Source: Myxococcaceae bacterium
GTDB lineage: Bacteria > Myxococcota > Myxococcia > Myxococcales > Myxococcaceae
Length of the DNA: 57,184 nucleotides
Assembly (NCBI GenBank): GCA_003818285.1
Contig: RPRB01000011.1
Span: forward strand, 1-57,184
Direction: 5' to 3'
A program made the translations under genes and the position numbers. The notes below the pieces were generated by a model, which saw only the letters and a list, made by a program, of their open reading frames with translations, was not told the DNA's origin and did not search any database. Below, in pieces: positions 7,885-16,483 of this stretch (position 1 is its first letter; each line of letters opens with the position of its first letter).

Positions 7885-8630
7885 CCGACTGCGACCGTTT
7901 CCTCGAGACGCTCGCCTCGGACCGGCTGGACGAGGCGGCACGCGACCACGCCCGCGGGTGCGCCGTCTGCGGCCCGCTCCTCCCCGAGCAGCCTCCGGCG
8001 GTGGCCGGCACGCCCGCTCCCTCGCTCGAGGCGGTGCGGAGCCGTGCCCTCGAGGCGCTCCGAACGACCCCGCTGCGCCCGTGGACGCGAGACGCGGCAC
8101 GCATCGCCCTGCTCCAGACAGCGGTGGCGCTGGTGGTGACGGTCCTGCTCGGGACTCGCAACTGGAGCTCACCGATGGCGCACCACATGGCGCTGGCGGT
8201 CGTGGGCGCGGTGCTCCTGGTGGTGGTGATCCTGGGCAGCGTCGTCGCGCTCGCGCCGGGGCGCCGCAGCCCGCGTGCGATGCTGGCGCTCATCCCGGTT
8301 GTCCCGCTGCTGCTGGTGCTGTCGGGCAACGGCGTTCACACCGCGACCACGATGCGAAGCGCTCTCCCCTGCGCGGTGACCGTGGTCCTGACCGCGGTCC
8401 TCCCCCTGGCGGTGGGGCTGGCGCTGCTCCGGGGCATGGCGCTCGATGCAGCCCGGACGGCGGCGCTCGCGCTGTCGGCCGCAGCGACCGGCCTCTTCGC
8501 CCTCCACTGGAAGTGCCCCGACGGGAGCGCCTCCCACCTCATGGCCTACCACGCGTTGCCCTGGCTGGCCCTCGCGCTTCTCGCCATTCCTCTCCGTCGT
8601 GCGCTGCCGACCGAGAGTCACGTTCCCTGA
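7881..8630 (+). CDS. Zinc-binding anti-sigma factor with six-TM NrsF/DUF1109-like domain
   Basis: A 249-residue protein. The short cytoplasmic head has a His-x3-Cys-x2-Cys zinc motif (His23, Cys27, Cys30 in HARGCAVC), as in ZAS-type anti-sigma factors. About six hydrophobic segments follow (from residue 74 to 240), with a KCPDGSASHLMAYHALP motif before the last one, as in the DUF1109/NrsF family. NrsF-type proteins are membrane anti-sigma factors for ECF sigma factors. The start overlaps the sigma stop (ATGA, 7881-7884), the normal sigma/anti-sigma arrangement. Having both a ZAS-like zinc knuckle and the NrsF-like membrane body in one chain is less usual. The signal sensed is unknown. Confidence 0.82.
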   Translation: MTDCDRFLETLASDRLDEAARDHARGCAVCGPLLPEQPPAVAGTPAPSLEAVRSRALEALRTTPLRPWTRDAARIALLQTAVALVVTVLLGTRNWSSPMAHHMALAVVGAVLLVVVILGSVVALAPGRRSPRAMLALIPVVPLLLVLSGNGVHTATTMRSALPCAVTVVLTAVLPLAVGLALLRGMALDAARTAALALSAAATGLFALHWKCPDGSASHLMAYHALPWLALALLAIPLRRALPTESHVP

Positions 8631-8640
8631 GGCTCATCGA

Positions 8641-9363
8641 ATGCGTTCCCTCCTTGCCCTCGCCGTCCTCGGTCCATCGCTCGCCGCCGCCGAGCCCCGT
8701 CCACAGGTGCTGGTGGAGCTCTTCACCTCGGAGGGTTGCTCCTCGTGTCCCCCGGCAGACGCGGCGCTCGCGGCGCTGGCGCGGGATCCAGCGCTGCGGT
8801 CGGCGGAGGTGATTCCCCTCGAGCTGCACGTCGACTACTGGAACCACCTCGGCTGGGCCGACCCCTTCTCCGCCCCGGAGTTCACCGCGCGGCAGGAGGA
8901 GTACGCGCAGCTCCTCGGGGGCGACGGTCTGTACACCCCGCAGATGGTGATCGACGGCTGGGTCTCTGCCGTCGCGTCCCCGGGCTCGCTGCGGCGAGGC
9001 GTGGAGAAGGCGGCGGGCCGGAGCAAGGCGCGACTCGAGGTGCTGGTCGCGGCGGCGCGGACGGGGCTCGAAGTGGTGGTGCGGCCGCCGGCGGGCCTTT
9101 CCGGCCGGCTGATGGTGGCGCTCTCCGAGGACCGGCTCTCCAGCAAGGTGGAGCGCGGCGAGAACCGTGGCCGGACGCTCGCGCACGCGCCGGTGGCGCG
9201 GCTGCTGGTGACCGAGGGGCCGGTGGCCACCGAGCACCACGTCCGGCTCGGGCTGTCTCCGTCGTGGAAGCGAGATCAGCTCCGGGTGGTGGCGTTCGTG
9301 CAGGAACCCGGCGGGCGGGTGGTGGCGGTCGGGACGGCGGTGGTTCCGCCCGGGCGCAGCTGA
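8641..9363 (+). CDS. DUF1223 secreted thioredoxin-fold protein
   Basis: A 240-residue DUF1223 protein. A short signal peptide (cleavage near ALA-AAEP, residue 17) is followed by the family signature LVELFTSEGCSSCPPADAAL with a CxxC (Cys33, Cys36). VDYWNHLGWADPF and the YTPQMVIDG cis-Pro-like loop are also characteristic. The fold is thioredoxin-like, exported, with presumed thiol redox activity; no substrate is established. ATG at 8641 is chosen although the frame stays open upstream, because the signal peptide starts there and it is 10 bases past the anti-sigma stop. As third gene of the ECF operon it is a likely regulon member, which suggests the sigma factor answers thiol or envelope oxidative stress. 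Confidence 0.88.
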   Translation: MRSLLALAVLGPSLAAAEPRPQVLVELFTSEGCSSCPPADAALAALARDPALRSAEVIPLELHVDYWNHLGWADPFSAPEFTARQEEYAQLLGGDGLYTPQMVIDGWVSAVASPGSLRRGVEKAAGRSKARLEVLVAAARTGLEVVVRPPAGLSGRLMVALSEDRLSSKVERGENRGRTLAHAPVARLLVTEGPVATEHHVRLGLSPSWKRDQLRVVAFVQEPGGRVVAVGTAVVPPGRS

Positions 9364-9386
9364 AGGGCCGGCGCCCGGAGGGCTCG

Positions 9387-9402
9387 CGGCCCGTCCGGGC
9401 CG
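9387..9402 (+). terminator. Terminator-like hairpin after the ECF operon
   Basis: CGGCCCG and CGGGCCG form a perfect 7-base inverted repeat around a 2-base centre, 23 bases past the DUF1223 stop and 40 bases before the ABC exporter start. The stem is strong, but only TTG follows rather than a T-run, so termination efficiency is uncertain. Confidence 0.4.
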
Positions 9403-9442
9403 TTGCGGCACCCGCCCGGGCGAGTTACCGGAAACCCTACCG

Positions 9443-11251
9443 GTGGCCGAGGACGTCACACGATTCCGGCTCTCCGTCCTGCGCGAGAGCTTCCAGCACA
9501 CCCGGGCCACCCTGGCCCTGGTGTGGTCCGCCTCGCCTCGCCTCACGCTGGTCCTGGGCGCGCTGACCCTGGTCTCGGCGGTGGTGCCGCTGGCGGTGGC
9601 GTACGTGGGCAAGGAGATCATGGACGCGGTCGTGGCCCACGACGGCGCCCGGACGCTCCGCTGGGTGCTCACCGAGCTCGGAGTGGTCGGGATCCAGGCG
9701 CTGGTGCTCCGCGCGCTCGGGCTGGTCCGGCAGCTCCTCGGAGCGCGGCTCGGGCTGGTGATCAACGAGCGCATCCTCGAGAAGGCGCTCTCGCTGGAGC
9801 TAAGGCACTTCGAGGACCCGGAGTTCTACGACCGGCTGACGCGCGCGCGCCGAGAGGCGTCGAGCCGGCCGATCTCGGTGGTCACCGAGTCCTTCCAGCT
9901 GGTCCAGAACGTCCTGACCCTCGGCGGCTACGTGGCGCTGCTGGTCCGCTTCTCGGGCTGGGCGGTGCTGGGCCTGGTGGTCGCGGCGATCCCGGCCACG
10001 GTCGCCGAGATGCGGTTCAGCGCGCTCGCCTTCCGCCTGCGGAATTGGCGGAGTCCCGAGAGCCGCCGACTCATGTACCTGGAGTACGTCCTGGCGAACG
10101 ACGAGCACGCGAAGGAGGTGAAGCTCTTCGGGCTCGGGCCGGTGCTGCTCGACCGGTACCGGTCGTTGGGTCAGCGCTTCTACCTCGAGGACCGGAAGCT
10201 GGCGGTGCAGCGCGCGGGCTGGGGCACGGCCCTGAGCCTGGTGGGGACGGGCGCGTTCTACGTCTGCTACGCACTGATGGCAGTGGCCACCGCGGCGGGA
10301 CAGCTCACACTGGGCCTGATGACCCTGTACATCGTCGCCTTCCGCCAGGGGCAGCAGGCCTTCCAGAGCATCCTCACCGCCATCGGGGGCATGTACGAGG
10401 ACAACCTCTGCATGTCGACCCTCGTCGAGGACCTGGCCAGCCCGACCGGCCGCCCGGCTCTCCCGCCCGAGCTCGCCGCGCTTCCGGCGGGGCAGGAGGA
10501 GGGGGTGCGCTTCCAGGACGTGGGCTTCCGCTATCCCGGCGCCGAGGGCTGGGCGCTGCGCCACGTCTCGCTCTTCATCTCCCGCGGTCAGAGCCTGGCG
10601 CTGGTCGGTCAGAACGGCGCGGGCAAGACGACCTTCATCAAGCTCCTCACCCGGCTCTACGAGCCCACCGAGGGGCGCATCCTGCTCGACGGGAGAGACC
10701 TCCGCACCTGGGACGAGGAGACGCTCCGCCGGCGGATCGGGGTCATCTTCCAGGACTTCAACCAGTACCAGTTCCGCTTCCGGGACAACGTGGGCTTCGG
10801 GAGCGTGGAGCACGCCGAGGACGTGGAGCGGCTCGAGCGCGCAGTGGATCGGGGCGGCGCGGACGAGGTGCTGCGGACGCTTCCCGCGGGGCTGGAGACG
10901 CCGCTCGGCCGCTGGTTCAAGGAGGGGACGGAGCTCTCCGGCGGCCAGTGGCAGAAGGTGGCGCTCGCCCGCGCGTTCATGCGCGAGGAGGCGGACATCC
11001 TGGTGCTGGACGAGCCGACCGCGGCGCTGGACGCCGAGGCCGAGCACGCCATCTTCGAGCGCTTCCGGCAGCTGGCCCGCGGGCGGACCACCCTGCTCAT
11101 CTCGCACCGTTTCTCCACGGTGCGGCGGGCTGACCGCATCGTGGTCATCGAGCAAGGTCGGATCGTCGAGCAGGGCACCCACGAGGAGCTGATGGCCCTC
11201 GGCGGGCGCTACGCGCACCTCTTCACCCTGCAGGCGAAGGGCTACCAGTGA
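9443..11251 (+). CDS. ABC exporter half-transporter (membrane plus ATPase domain)
   Basis: A 602-residue half-transporter. The N-terminal membrane domain (residues about 25-320) has roughly six hydrophobic helices. The ATPase domain (about 350-598) has Walker A GQNGAGKT (389-396), signature LSGGQWQK (498-505), Walker B ADILVLDEP (from 517), and the switch His in LISHRFSTV. It acts as a dimer in the inner membrane, exporting a lipid, peptide or small molecule; the substrate cannot be told. The start is GTG at 9443. A small inverted repeat (ACCGG at 9427-9431 and CCGGT at 9440-9444) overlaps the start codon and could affect initiation. Its stop overlaps the start of the HAD gene (GTGA). Confidence 0.92.
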   Translation: MAEDVTRFRLSVLRESFQHTRATLALVWSASPRLTLVLGALTLVSAVVPLAVAYVGKEIMDAVVAHDGARTLRWVLTELGVVGIQALVLRALGLVRQLLGARLGLVINERILEKALSLELRHFEDPEFYDRLTRARREASSRPISVVTESFQLVQNVLTLGGYVALLVRFSGWAVLGLVVAAIPATVAEMRFSALAFRLRNWRSPESRRLMYLEYVLANDEHAKEVKLFGLGPVLLDRYRSLGQRFYLEDRKLAVQRAGWGTALSLVGTGAFYVCYALMAVATAAGQLTLGLMTLYIVAFRQGQQAFQSILTAIGGMYEDNLCMSTLVEDLASPTGRPALPPELAALPAGQEEGVRFQDVGFRYPGAEGWALRHVSLFISRGQSLALVGQNGAGKTTFIKLLTRLYEPTEGRILLDGRDLRTWDEETLRRRIGVIFQDFNQYQFRFRDNVGFGSVEHAEDVERLERAVDRGGADEVLRTLPAGLETPLGRWFKEGTELSGGQWQKVALARAFMREEADILVLDEPTAALDAEAEHAIFERFRQLARGRTTLLISHRFSTVRRADRIVVIEQGRIVEQGTHEELMALGGRYAHLFTLQAKGYQ

Positions 11252-11856
11252 GCGCGCGCGCGGTGTGCTTCGACCTGCTCTCGGCCCTGCTCGACAGCTG
11301 GTCGGTCTGGGACGGAGTGGCCGCGTCGCTGGGGAGTCCCGAGCTGGGGCGCGCGTGGCGCCGGAGGTACCTCGAGCTCACCTCCACCGTCGGGCGGTAT
11401 CGGCCTCACCTCGAGGTGGTCGCGGAGGCGGCGACCGACACCGGCCTGCCCGCCGAGGCCGCGGCCGGGCTCGAGGGGGCGCGGGAGGGGCTGCGGCCGT
11501 GGCCGGACGTGCTGCCCGCGCTCGCCACGCTGGAGGTTCCCACGGCGGTGGTGACGAACTGCTCGCTCGCCCTCGGGCGCCGGGCGGTGGCCTGCGTGGG
11601 AGCTCCGTTCACGGTGGTGGTCACGGCGGAGGAGGCAGGCGCCTACAAGCCGGACCCTGCGCCGTACCGTCTCGCTTGCGAGCGACTCGGGCTTCACCCC
11701 TGGGAGATCGCGTCCGTGGCCGGCTCACCCTTCGATGCCGGCGGGGCGCTCGCCTGCGGATTCCAGGTGACCTGGGTCAACCGGCTCGGCCAGCCGCCTC
11801 CGCCGGATGCGTCCGCGATCCGCATCGTTCCCTCCCTCTCGGGCTGGACGCAGTGA
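11248..11856 (+). CDS. HAD-superfamily hydrolase, haloacid-dehalogenase-like
   Basis: A 202-residue HAD protein. Motif I is FDLLS with Asp9 as nucleophile; the second Asp of the phosphatase DxD motif is missing, as in L-2-haloacid dehalogenases. Motif II is VVTNCS, motif III Lys is in YKPDP, and the last motif is SPFDAGGALACGF, close to the dehalogenase-type SNAWDATGA. Hydrolysis of a haloacid or a small phosphate ester is possible; the exact substrate is not readable. It starts with a GTG overlapping the ABC exporter stop, so the two are translationally coupled and may share a substrate pathway. The cap domain (about residues 18-85) is of the C1 type. Confidence 0.82.
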   Translation: MSARAVCFDLLSALLDSWSVWDGVAASLGSPELGRAWRRRYLELTSTVGRYRPHLEVVAEAATDTGLPAEAAAGLEGAREGLRPWPDVLPALATLEVPTAVVTNCSLALGRRAVACVGAPFTVVVTAEEAGAYKPDPAPYRLACERLGLHPWEIASVAGSPFDAGGALACGFQVTWVNRLGQPPPPDASAIRIVPSLSGWTQ

Positions 11857-11897
11857 GCGAGCGGGCGCGAGACTCGCGCGGACCCAGGAGGCAGACC

Positions 11898-12263
11898 ATG
11901 CAGGGCGAGATGCGGACCTATCGCGGCGCGTGCCACTGCGGAAAGGTGCAGTTCGAGATCGAGTCGACGCTCGATCCCGCGAACCGCTGCAACTGCTCCC
12001 TGTGCCGGCGCCGCGGAGCGGTGATGACGCGGGTGCCGGAGGACCGCTTCAGGCTCGTCTCCGGCGAGGAGTTCCTCTCGCTGTACCAGTTCAATACCCG
12101 GGTGGCGAAGCACTACTTCTGCAAGGTCTGCGGCATCTACACCTTCCACCGGCCGCGGGTCGCTCCGGAGCTGTACGGCGTGAACGTGGGCTGCCTCGAG
12201 GGCATGGACCCACAGTCGCTGAAGGTCGGGCTCATCGACGGCGCGGCTTACTCGCTGCTCTAG
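11898..12263 (+). CDS. GFA/CENP-V family zinc protein
   Basis: A 121-residue protein of the GFA (glutathione-dependent formaldehyde-activating) family. Zinc ligands occur in the normal three groups: CHCG (13-16), CNCSLC (from 33) and CKVCG (from about 76). Despite the family name, members have varied or unknown roles, and formaldehyde activation is not established for most. The start is well marked by CAGGAGG six bases before ATG. It lies 41 bases after the HAD gene and converges on topoisomerase IB with a 22-base gap. Confidence 0.9.
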   Translation: MQGEMRTYRGACHCGKVQFEIESTLDPANRCNCSLCRRRGAVMTRVPEDRFRLVSGEEFLSLYQFNTRVAKHYFCKVCGIYTFHRPRVAPELYGVNVGCLEGMDPQSLKVGLIDGAAYSLL

Positions 12264-12285
12264 CGATTGCACGAGCCTCCGGGGC

Positions 12286-13317
12286 CTACACGGGTTCGGA
12301 GCTCGCCTCGAGCAGCTCCTTCAGCGCCTTCTCCGGCTCGGCGAGCGTGGGCTTCTCGTGCTCGACCAGCTCCTCGACCTTGTCGAAGTACTTCTCGAGC
12401 ACCTCACCCTTCTCGAAGCTGCTGAGGACGCTCGGCTCGATGTAGCTGCTCTTGGACACCGCCGGTGTGTTCCCCAGCTCGGCCGCGGTCTCCTTCACCG
12501 CCTCGACGACCTTCTTCCGCACTGCCCTCTTCGGCGCGTGCATGATCTGGGGATCTTCCCCGGCGACGCGCGCCAGCGCACACGCGCAGATCAGCGTCCC
12601 GGCCCAGGTGCGGAAGTCCTTGGCCGTGAAGTCCGGGCCCATGATGCTCTTGATGTAGTCGTTGAGGTGCTCGCGCTTGACGTCCACCACCGCGCCGTCG
12701 TCGGCGAGGAACTTGAACAGCTCCTTCCCGGGAAGCTTCCTCATTTGGCGGACGATGCGCGCCACGCTCCGGTCACGGATCTCCCGGCGCTGTTGCTGGC
12801 CGGACTTGCCCGGGTAGTCGAAGGTGATCAGGTCGCCCTTCACCTTCACGTGCTTGTCGAGGATGGTGGTCAGCCCGTAGTGCCGGTGACGGCGCGCGTA
12901 CTCGTCGCTGCCGGGACGCATGAAGCAGGTGGACAGCACGCGGATGGCGCAGGCCATCACCCGGTCCCGGCCGAGCCCCGGCACGCGGATGTCCCGCGCG
13001 ACGCGCTTGCGCATCCGCGGCAGCGCGTCCGCGAAGTCGACCAGCTTCTGGAACTTGCGCTGCTCCTGCCGTTCGCGGAACCGCGGGTGGTACCGGTACT
13101 GCCACCGGCCCGCCTTGTCCTTGCCGACCGCCTGCAGCTTCGCGGTCGCCGACGGCGCGACATGGACGTCGGTCCAGGCCGGAGGGATGGCGAGCCTGCG
13201 CATCCGCGGCAGCTCCGAGGCAGCGACCGGCTTGCCCTGCGCCGTCCGGAAAGCGAACCCCTTGCCGGCGCGGACGCGGCGGATGCCGGTCTGCTGGAGC
13301 TTCTCGAGGGCAGTCAT
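12286..13317 (-). CDS. DNA topoisomerase IB
   Basis: A 343-residue bacterial/viral-type topoisomerase IB. It relaxes supercoils by transient 3'-phosphotyrosyl nicking. The N-terminal domain (residues 1-75) contains IPPAWTDVHVAP; the catalytic domain holds an active-site Arg in FMRPGSDEYARRHRHYGLTT, a Lys in the VDVKREHLNDYI region, and the nucleophile Tyr292 in SKSSYIEP. The frame is open 80 codons upstream of ATG 13317, but family members start at this point. Bacterial members occur sporadically alongside the essential type IA and gyrase enzymes, often in taxa with large genomes. Its C-terminus (after about residue 300) is acidic and Lys/Glu-rich. Confidence 0.93.
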   Translation of the reverse strand: MTALEKLQQTGIRRVRAGKGFAFRTAQGKPVAASELPRMRRLAIPPAWTDVHVAPSATAKLQAVGKDKAGRWQYRYHPRFRERQEQRKFQKLVDFADALPRMRKRVARDIRVPGLGRDRVMACAIRVLSTCFMRPGSDEYARRHRHYGLTTILDKHVKVKGDLITFDYPGKSGQQQRREIRDRSVARIVRQMRKLPGKELFKFLADDGAVVDVKREHLNDYIKSIMGPDFTAKDFRTWAGTLICACALARVAGEDPQIMHAPKRAVRKKVVEAVKETAAELGNTPAVSKSSYIEPSVLSSFEKGEVLEKYFDKVEELVEHEKPTLAEPEKALKELLEASSEPV

Positions 13318-13447
13318 TCCCCAGAAAACCTGTGCACCCGCCGCTCGGGGCGAAAGCCCCACCGTCCCCGGGCCCCGATGAATCCGGTGAAATCCGGCTC
13401 CGTCGAAGCCACGTTCACCGGCGGCCGGCCTCCGAAGAGCGCCCAGG

Positions 13448-14377
13448 ATGTCCCCTCGAACTCGACTGCTTCCGCTCCTTGTCGGCGTGCTCCTCGCGTC
13501 CGGCCCTTCGCTGGCCCAGGGGCGATTCGGCATGCGGACTCCACCGCCGAGATCCACGCCTCCCGTCGCGCCCGCTCCGGCACCGGGCGGCAGCGCCGGC
13601 GGAGGCTGGGTGCCGCGCGGCCCACCGGTCTTGCGCCCCGCGCCGCCTCCCTACGTCTACGGATGGGGGTTCGGCTACCGGGGCTGGCTGTGGGATCCGT
13701 GGTGGACCGAGCCGGTGCCAGTCGGCCCGCCCACCGTCGTCGCTCCCTACGGAACCTACGTCCCCCCCGGATATCCGCCCAGCGTCTACCCACCACCACC
13801 GCCGGCCGGCACGCCCATCGACGACGACGAGCTGCCGCCGCAGCCGGAGCGGTCGGTCAGGCGCACCATCTTCAGCATCACCGGCTACGGCCAGCACGTG
13901 GAGTCGAAGGGCAGCGCCTTCGGGCTGGGGCTCGGCGTCGAGGGCGAGCACTGGGGGATGCTGGCGCAGTGGAACGGCTTCTACCTGGACTCGCTCACCG
14001 GAGACGGAACGGACAACATCAACGTCGTCCACCTCCACGCGACCTACGCGGTGCTGAGCGGGCCCCAGGGGCGGCTCCGGCTTCATCTCGGCGGGAGCGG
14101 CGCGTTCGCTCCGGAGCTGAGCCGCGTCGGCCCCTCGATCGGCGCCTCGGCGGCCCTCGGTCTGATCGGCCCGCTCGGCGTCGAGGGACAGGTGAGCTAC
14201 ACGCCCACCCCCTTCATCGAGTTCGACGCCTTCGCCGGGCTCAGCCTCTCGTGGGAGCGGCTGGCGCTCCGGGGCGGCTACCACTGGACCTACCTCGACG
14301 ACCGGGGCCTGGTAGATGGCATTCCGCACAGCGAGCGCTACCAGGGGCCGTGGGTCGGCATCGGCATCGCCCTGTAA
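13448..14377 (+). CDS. Secreted Pro-rich outer-membrane barrel protein
   Basis: A 309-residue protein with a signal peptide (cleavage after SGPSLAQ, residue 24). A Pro/Gly/Tyr/Trp-rich low-complexity segment follows (about 28-135, with runs such as YPPSVYPPPPPAG), then a region of short amphipathic strands (140-309) like a small barrel. It contains repeated aromatic-Gly motifs and LGLGVEGEHWGM, and ends VGIGIAL. The Pro-rich part may cross or contact peptidoglycan. Function is unknown; such proteins are common in Myxococcota. The upstream 130-base gap is divergent from topoisomerase IB. It may be co-transcribed with the kinase 54 bases downstream, unless the hairpin at 14391-14408 stops transcription. 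Confidence 0.72.
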   Translation: MSPRTRLLPLLVGVLLASGPSLAQGRFGMRTPPPRSTPPVAPAPAPGGSAGGGWVPRGPPVLRPAPPPYVYGWGFGYRGWLWDPWWTEPVPVGPPTVVAPYGTYVPPGYPPSVYPPPPPAGTPIDDDELPPQPERSVRRTIFSITGYGQHVESKGSAFGLGLGVEGEHWGMLAQWNGFYLDSLTGDGTDNINVVHLHATYAVLSGPQGRLRLHLGGSGAFAPELSRVGPSIGASAALGLIGPLGVEGQVSYTPTPFIEFDAFAGLSLSWERLALRGGYHWTYLDDRGLVDGIPHSERYQGPWVGIGIAL

Positions 14378-14390
14378 CTGCGGGACAGCA

Positions 14391-14408
14391 GGGGGGTCAG
14401 ACCACCCC
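14391..14408 (+). terminator. Hairpin between barrel protein and kinase
   Basis: GGGG-GGT, loop CAG, ACC-A-CCCC forms a 7-pair stem with a single bulged A, 13 bases past the barrel stop and 23 bases before the kinase TTG start. It could be a weak terminator or a structure near the kinase ribosome site; no T-run follows. Confidence 0.33.
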
Positions 14409-14431
14409 GGCAGTGTAGACTTCGGACCTCG

Positions 14432-16483
14432 TTGACCGTCAGCACGAGCTCCTCCTGGTTCGGTCGTTACCGGCTGACGTCGCGCATCGCGACGGGCGGC
14501 ATGGCCGAGGTGTACCTGGGCCGCGCGCTCCAGCCGGACGGGCGGTTCGGTCCCGCCGTGGCGGTGAAGCGGCTGCTCCCGCACCTGACCTCCGACGCGG
14601 CCATCGTGAGGATGTTCCTCAACGAGGCGGAGATCACCCAGCAGATCGACCACCCCAACGTGGTCCGCATCCTCGACCTGGGAAACGTCCAGGCCGAGCC
14701 GTTCATCGCCATGGAGCTGCTCGAGGGGCACAGCTTCGCCGAGCTCCGTCAGACGGCCGCGCAGGGGGGGCGGCGGGTGCCGCTGGGCATCACCCTGCGC
14801 GTGCTCACCGAGGCCTGTCGCGGGCTGGATGCCGCACACCGGGCCGTGGACAGCAAGGGCCGGGAGCTGCAGATCGTCCATCGCGACTTCACCCCCGACA
14901 ACATCCACGTCAGCGTCACCGGCGAGGTGAAGGTCATCGACTTCGGCATCGCCAAGTCGGCCGCGGTGCCGGGTGGAACCGAGCCCGGGACACTGAAGGG
15001 CAAGTTCTTCTACATGTCGCCGGAGATGATCGCCGGTCACGACGTGGACCACCGCGCCGATCTCTTCGCCGCCGGGGTGATGCTCTACGAGCAGCTCTGC
15101 GGGCGCAGGCCCTTCACCGGTCTGAATACCGAGGAGGTGCTGAACCGCATCTCCGAGGGGAAGCCTCGCCGGCCCACCGAGTTCGACCCGTCCGTGCCGC
15201 TGGCGCTGGAGCTGGTCTGCCTCACCGCGCTCTCGAAGGACCCCGCGCGCCGCTTTCCGTCGCTGCACGAGTTCATCGCCGCGATCGAGGCGGTCGGAGG
15301 CCAGGCGCGGGTCGCCACGCCCGAGGAGATCAGCGAGTACGTGACGTCGATCTTCCCTGCCGAGGAGGACCCCAAGCGCATCGCGCTGCGGCGCGCCCGC
15401 CTCGCCGATCCGTCCACGCCGACCCACCGGGCGCCGGACGCGATCGGCGTCCTGCTCCCGCCAAGGGAGGAGAGCCGCCCGCCGCGGAAGGAGCCACCGG
15501 GCCCCCCGCCCGGACCCTCCGCGTGGCAGCGCCGGATGGCGTGGGCGCGGGAGAAGCTATTCCGGGTGGAGGTGCTCGGGCCGGCGGCGCTCGCGGTGGT
15601 GGTGATCGCCGGGGCGGTCGCCGTTGCCACCCGGCCCGAGCGGTCGGTGGCGGACCGGCTGCAGCTCGCGGAGAGGGCCTCCAATCCGGGTCAGCGGATC
15701 CGGGAGCTCACCGCGCTGGCCGAGGACCCGAGCGCCACCGAGGCCGATCTCCGGCGGGCCGGGGAGCTGGCCCTGCAGAGCCCGGATCTGGAGGGAGCGC
15801 TGGCGGTCACCCAGGCCTTTGCCCGCCGGTTCCCGAAATCCATCGAGGCGGCGCTCCAGGAGGCACGCGCCTGCGTGGGCCTGCGCCTGGGGAAGAAGGC
15901 GGACGCGGCGATCGATCGGGCGATCAACCTCGGCCCCGACGACCCGCGGCCGGATCTGCTCCGCGCGGACCTGCGGCGGCTCCAGGGCGATGCCGGAGGG
16001 ATGCTGGACGCGCTGACCTCGGCGAGCAAGAAGGCGCCCAACGACCGGGAGATCGCGGTCCGCCGCGGCGAGCTGCTGAGCCAGGCCGGGCGACTGGACG
16101 AGGCCTCGGGCGTGCTCAACGCGGTGCTCAGGCACCGTTTCCATCCGGGCGCCGCCGCCGAGCTGGGCTTCGTGAAGCTGCGGCAAAACCAGTCGACCGA
16201 CGCGATGCGGCTCCTGCGCGCCTCGCTGAGTCGATCGCCGAACCTGGCCAAGGCGCACTACTACCTCGGCGCGGCCCTGACCCAGCAGGGCGACATCGCC
16301 GCGGCCGAGTCCGAGTACCGGACGGCGGACCGGCTGGCCCCGAGCGACCCCCGTCCGCTCGGGGCGCTGTGCACGCTGTTCGCTCAGAACAGGCGCGGCC
16401 CCGAAGCGGAGGCGCTGAAGAAGGAGCTCGCCGACCGGTTCCCGGAGCAGGCTCCCCGCTACGTCGCGGAGTGCCACCCGTGA
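14432..16483 (+). CDS. Membrane Ser/Thr protein kinase with C-terminal TPRs
   Basis: A 683-residue protein: kinase domain (residues 12-290), Pro-rich linker (325-365), one TM (382-400), then a TPR-like helical region (405-675). Motifs are ATGGMAEVYLG (20-30), Lys46, HRDFTPDN (150-157), DFG (170-172) and MSPEM. As in the kinase at 4626, the Lys of the catalytic loop is absent, replaced by Thr, a known myxobacterial variant that need not abolish activity. The TPR part lies outside the inner membrane and may bind a periplasmic protein. The start is TTG at 14432. Its stop overlaps the start of the ChbG-like gene (GTGA), so the two are translated together. Confidence 0.9.
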   Translation: MTVSTSSSWFGRYRLTSRIATGGMAEVYLGRALQPDGRFGPAVAVKRLLPHLTSDAAIVRMFLNEAEITQQIDHPNVVRILDLGNVQAEPFIAMELLEGHSFAELRQTAAQGGRRVPLGITLRVLTEACRGLDAAHRAVDSKGRELQIVHRDFTPDNIHVSVTGEVKVIDFGIAKSAAVPGGTEPGTLKGKFFYMSPEMIAGHDVDHRADLFAAGVMLYEQLCGRRPFTGLNTEEVLNRISEGKPRRPTEFDPSVPLALELVCLTALSKDPARRFPSLHEFIAAIEAVGGQARVATPEEISEYVTSIFPAEEDPKRIALRRARLADPSTPTHRAPDAIGVLLPPREESRPPRKEPPGPPPGPSAWQRRMAWAREKLFRVEVLGPAALAVVVIAGAVAVATRPERSVADRLQLAERASNPGQRIRELTALAEDPSATEADLRRAGELALQSPDLEGALAVTQAFARRFPKSIEAALQEARACVGLRLGKKADAAIDRAINLGPDDPRPDLLRADLRRLQGDAGGMLDALTSASKKAPNDREIAVRRGELLSQAGRLDEASGVLNAVLRHRFHPGAAAELGFVKLRQNQSTDAMRLLRASLSRSPNLAKAHYYLGAALTQQGDIAAAESEYRTADRLAPSDPRPLGALCTLFAQNRRGPEAEALKKELADRFPEQAPRYVAECHP

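Noticed and set aside
11898-12263. Formaldehyde detoxification enzyme by family name
   Set aside because: The GFA fold is shared by many proteins without that activity, and there is no formaldehyde dehydrogenase gene nearby.
13448-14377. Spore-coat or collagen-like protein because of the Pro-rich segment
   Set aside because: There is no Gly-x-y repeat; the C-terminal half looks like an outer-membrane barrel.
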